Below, piece after piece: positions 61,933 through 64,000 of a stretch of 64,000 bases of DNA (position 1 is the first letter of the stretch; each line of letters begins with the position of its first letter). The DNA comes from Branchiostoma floridae (Eukaryota > Chordata > Leptocardii > Amphioxiformes > Branchiostomatidae): NCBI RefSeq assembly GCF_000003815.2, contig NC_049991.1:15518202-15582201 (forward strand), written 5' to 3'. A model generated the notes under the pieces. That model was not told the origin of the DNA, searched no databases, and worked only from the letters and a program-made list of their open reading frames with translations. A program made the translations under genes and the position numbers.

Positions 61933-63551
61933 TGCCTCCAGATTACCACCAGCATTTAATCAGCTGCCAAAGGGAGATTTTCTTTGTTGCACCCGTGTTA
62001 CACTGCTATCGCCATTTTCAACAATACCAATTTTTTATTTTTAGACACTCCTAAAATAATTCTTTCAATCCTGCGCAGTAAGGTTGCGAAGACAGCAGAT
62101 ATACATAAAAGAGTATCAAAATGTGTTTCTTTTATGAGCAAGTCTTCATGGTTTTTACTGAAGCTTTCATCAACTATGTATGTCTGGCATCCAGCTTGAC
62201 TTTACGCGCATACAGAGGACCAGGGAGGAAAATTGACCCAGAGGATTGAAAAGCCTCTTGCAGAGCAAAAGCTCAGACAGAAAATTCAGCTCAGACAGAA
62301 GACTTCACATCAAAGTTTATTCATTCTCAAAGAACAATGTTCTCATCAATGAAGAGACTGCCAGAAGACGTGTTCTGGCTTACCTGACGGTGTCATCAAT
62401 GGTGGGTCTTCTTCGCGTGGACGGACTAGTCTTTAACTCTTTGCACACAATACTTCATCTGACATATGTGCAAAGCATCTTGCTTGTTAGACTTTTATAG
62501 TACTTATACAAGTACGTGCCACACAGAATTTAGCCAATCCTCAACAGAAGATAGGTTAAATATTCTGATGACATAACACTAAAATATACAGCAACATGGT
62601 AGACAAACAAACTGTGCCACTGCTAGCACTATGCTACCATGAGAACATACTGCCACTGTGGTAATTCAGTTACCTCTGTCAAGAATACCTCCAATCAAAA
62701 ATTAACATTGAGATATAGTGGGTTCTAACAATGTGCTAGATAATTAATGCATTTTAAATGACCTGGGTTACACTTACAACTTGTTTATACATGTACTAGA
62801 CCCCCTGATGCAGCCAAAAAGTTGTAGAAGGGCATAGGCCTTGGCTTCTAGCTCAAAACCTCACCGACTTCTACAATCTACTAGCTTGAAAACGAGGTCT
62901 GATAATAACTAGGTACAGCTTCAACACACATGTAAAAATCTGTTTCAAAGGCATGTACATGTTGGAATTAGTACGAATGTCTCCATCTTGTCATAGATTA
63001 CTGGTTCAACGTCTTAACAGAACCATCTTGCTGTGTGGTGCACACCCAGGTATATAAAATGCAACATGACTGTATTGAACCAAAGCACAATATTTTCAGA
63101 TAATATTCAACAATCTTATTATTCAATACAGAGAAATTTGCATACTATGTTGATGGTGCCATCCAGATGTTTCAAAGATTAAATAAACACTCACATATTT
63201 GCAACAAACATACACCCTTCTGTTATTGAACATCACACCATCAAAAAATCATTCACATCAGTGGGAGTCACAATTAGATTACTATTACTACATTGTAGTA
63301 CCTTCCAACTTTAACAAAAACTTTAAGTCTGAAGAATGACTTTTTGATGGTACAATAGAGTCAATTCCAAGTCACCGAGATGGTTTTGAAATAATATTTG
63401 TAATAAGTTTGAACTATTTTGAGTAAAAGAACATTTCAGTCACTAAAGTTCGAAATTGTTCAAACATTTCAAAATGAAAGTTTAAACATGTTTGAACCTT
63501 TTTTATATTTGTTGTAACATTTGGGAAAGTAATGATATCATTATCTCTTTA

Positions 63552-63985
63552 TTTAGAACAATTTTCAAACATCTATGTGTTTTTGTTATTGTTCCAACAT
63601 GTTCCAACATTTTGTGTCATTTTTTCCCTCCATAAAAACTTTTATTGACCCCATAAACAAAGCTGCTAAGCTTGGTCCTTTGTTTGGCTCTTCTATTTTT
63701 AGATTTTCTTTAGTATACACTGGTGAGTCTTTTGTGAGAAGGTGGCAGACAGACATAATTTCCTGCACTTGGCAGGGATGTGTGAATTGCCCTCTTCCCA
63801 GCCCACTGACCCAGTTTCATCATATTGTTTCCATGTTCGAACATGTGATCACAAATGATGCATCTATGTTGGAACAGTTTAGAAAGTAACAGAAATAATG
63901 CATTTGATGTTAGAAATGTTTCTAACATGTTTGAATACTATAGAAACATTTAGAACGTCACATAGATGTTGTAAATAGTTCTAAA
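63552..63985. mobile_element. MITE with TTTAGAAC…CATCTATGTG ends
   Basis: The left end at 63552 and the right end at 63985 form an imperfect 28-bp inverted repeat. The element and its flank are rich in nested GTTC(N)GAAC/TGTTCCAACA palindromes (for example ccatgttcgaacatg at about 63832). Confidence 0.7.
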
Positions 63986-64000
63986 CAGTTACCTATCACA

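Larger units (their letters stand above)
60369..64000. other. Probable long RBBP6 intron
   Basis: No exon with convincing coding content was found here. At least four inverted-repeat structures are present (listed separately). The DWNN exons must lie further right if the gene is complete. Confidence 0.5.

Noticed and set aside
62384-62436. Possible extra RBBP6 exon (minus; LKTSPSTRRRPTIDDTVR, GTAAGC donor)
   Set aside because: Looks like the region after the DWNN domain, but its phase does not join either the 60327-60368 or the 59882-59970 exon without a stop, and the acceptor tract is poor.

Overview
This window is eukaryotic nuclear DNA. It holds six intron-rich protein genes with many short exons, GT-AG junctions and conserved animal products, and its introns are dense with small transposons. 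Five genes are recognisable orthologues of human TRAF7, EIF3D, WDR45B (WIPI3), DUS1L and RBBP6. The sixth, at the left edge, I do not recognise. The proteins, the compact introns and the abundance of MITE-like elements fit an invertebrate deuterostome. Amphioxus (Branchiostoma) is my best guess, but that is inference, not proof.

Layout, left to right: an unknown coiled-coil gene (+, 1-4654); TRAF7 (-, coding 7430-20218, 3' UTR to about 5.5 kb); EIF3D (+, 21438-29266); WDR45B (-, 31286-37961); DUS1L (+, 39347-45352); a 5-kb gene-free stretch of repeats (45.5-50.7 kb); and RBBP6 (-, 50704-60368, its 5' end with the DWNN domain off the right edge). Orientation alternates strictly. TRAF7/EIF3D and WDR45B/DUS1L are head-to-head pairs with short shared promoter regions; the former contains a TCTCGCGAGA palindrome and a CACGTG box. 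Unknown/TRAF7, EIF3D/WDR45B and DUS1L/RBBP6 converge tail to tail. Reading frames close across every proposed exon: TRAF7 619 aa, EIF3D 571 aa, WDR45B 344 aa, DUS1L 556 aa, unknown gene 373 aa from its first ATG, RBBP6 1285 visible codons. The genes are housekeeping-like (ubiquitin ligases, translation initiation, autophagy, tRNA modification, pre-mRNA 3' processing) and do not form a single pathway.

The most interesting signals lie outside the coding models. First, at five places in four genes a segment holding the intron tail, the AG acceptor and the first part of an exon is repeated immediately upstream of the intact exon. Second, about 550 bp at 49.0-49.6 kb is repeated with no difference that I could see, in inverted orientation, at 55.9-56.5 kb, where it sits inside a TIR-bounded element with a TTA target duplication. 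That looks like a transposon that captured flanking genomic DNA. Third, at least a dozen short inverted-repeat elements of several families, a tRNA-derived SINE, and a 5'-truncated LINE tail occupy introns and intergenic DNA. Two runs of about 100 N (7287-7387, 8925-9024) are assembly gaps.
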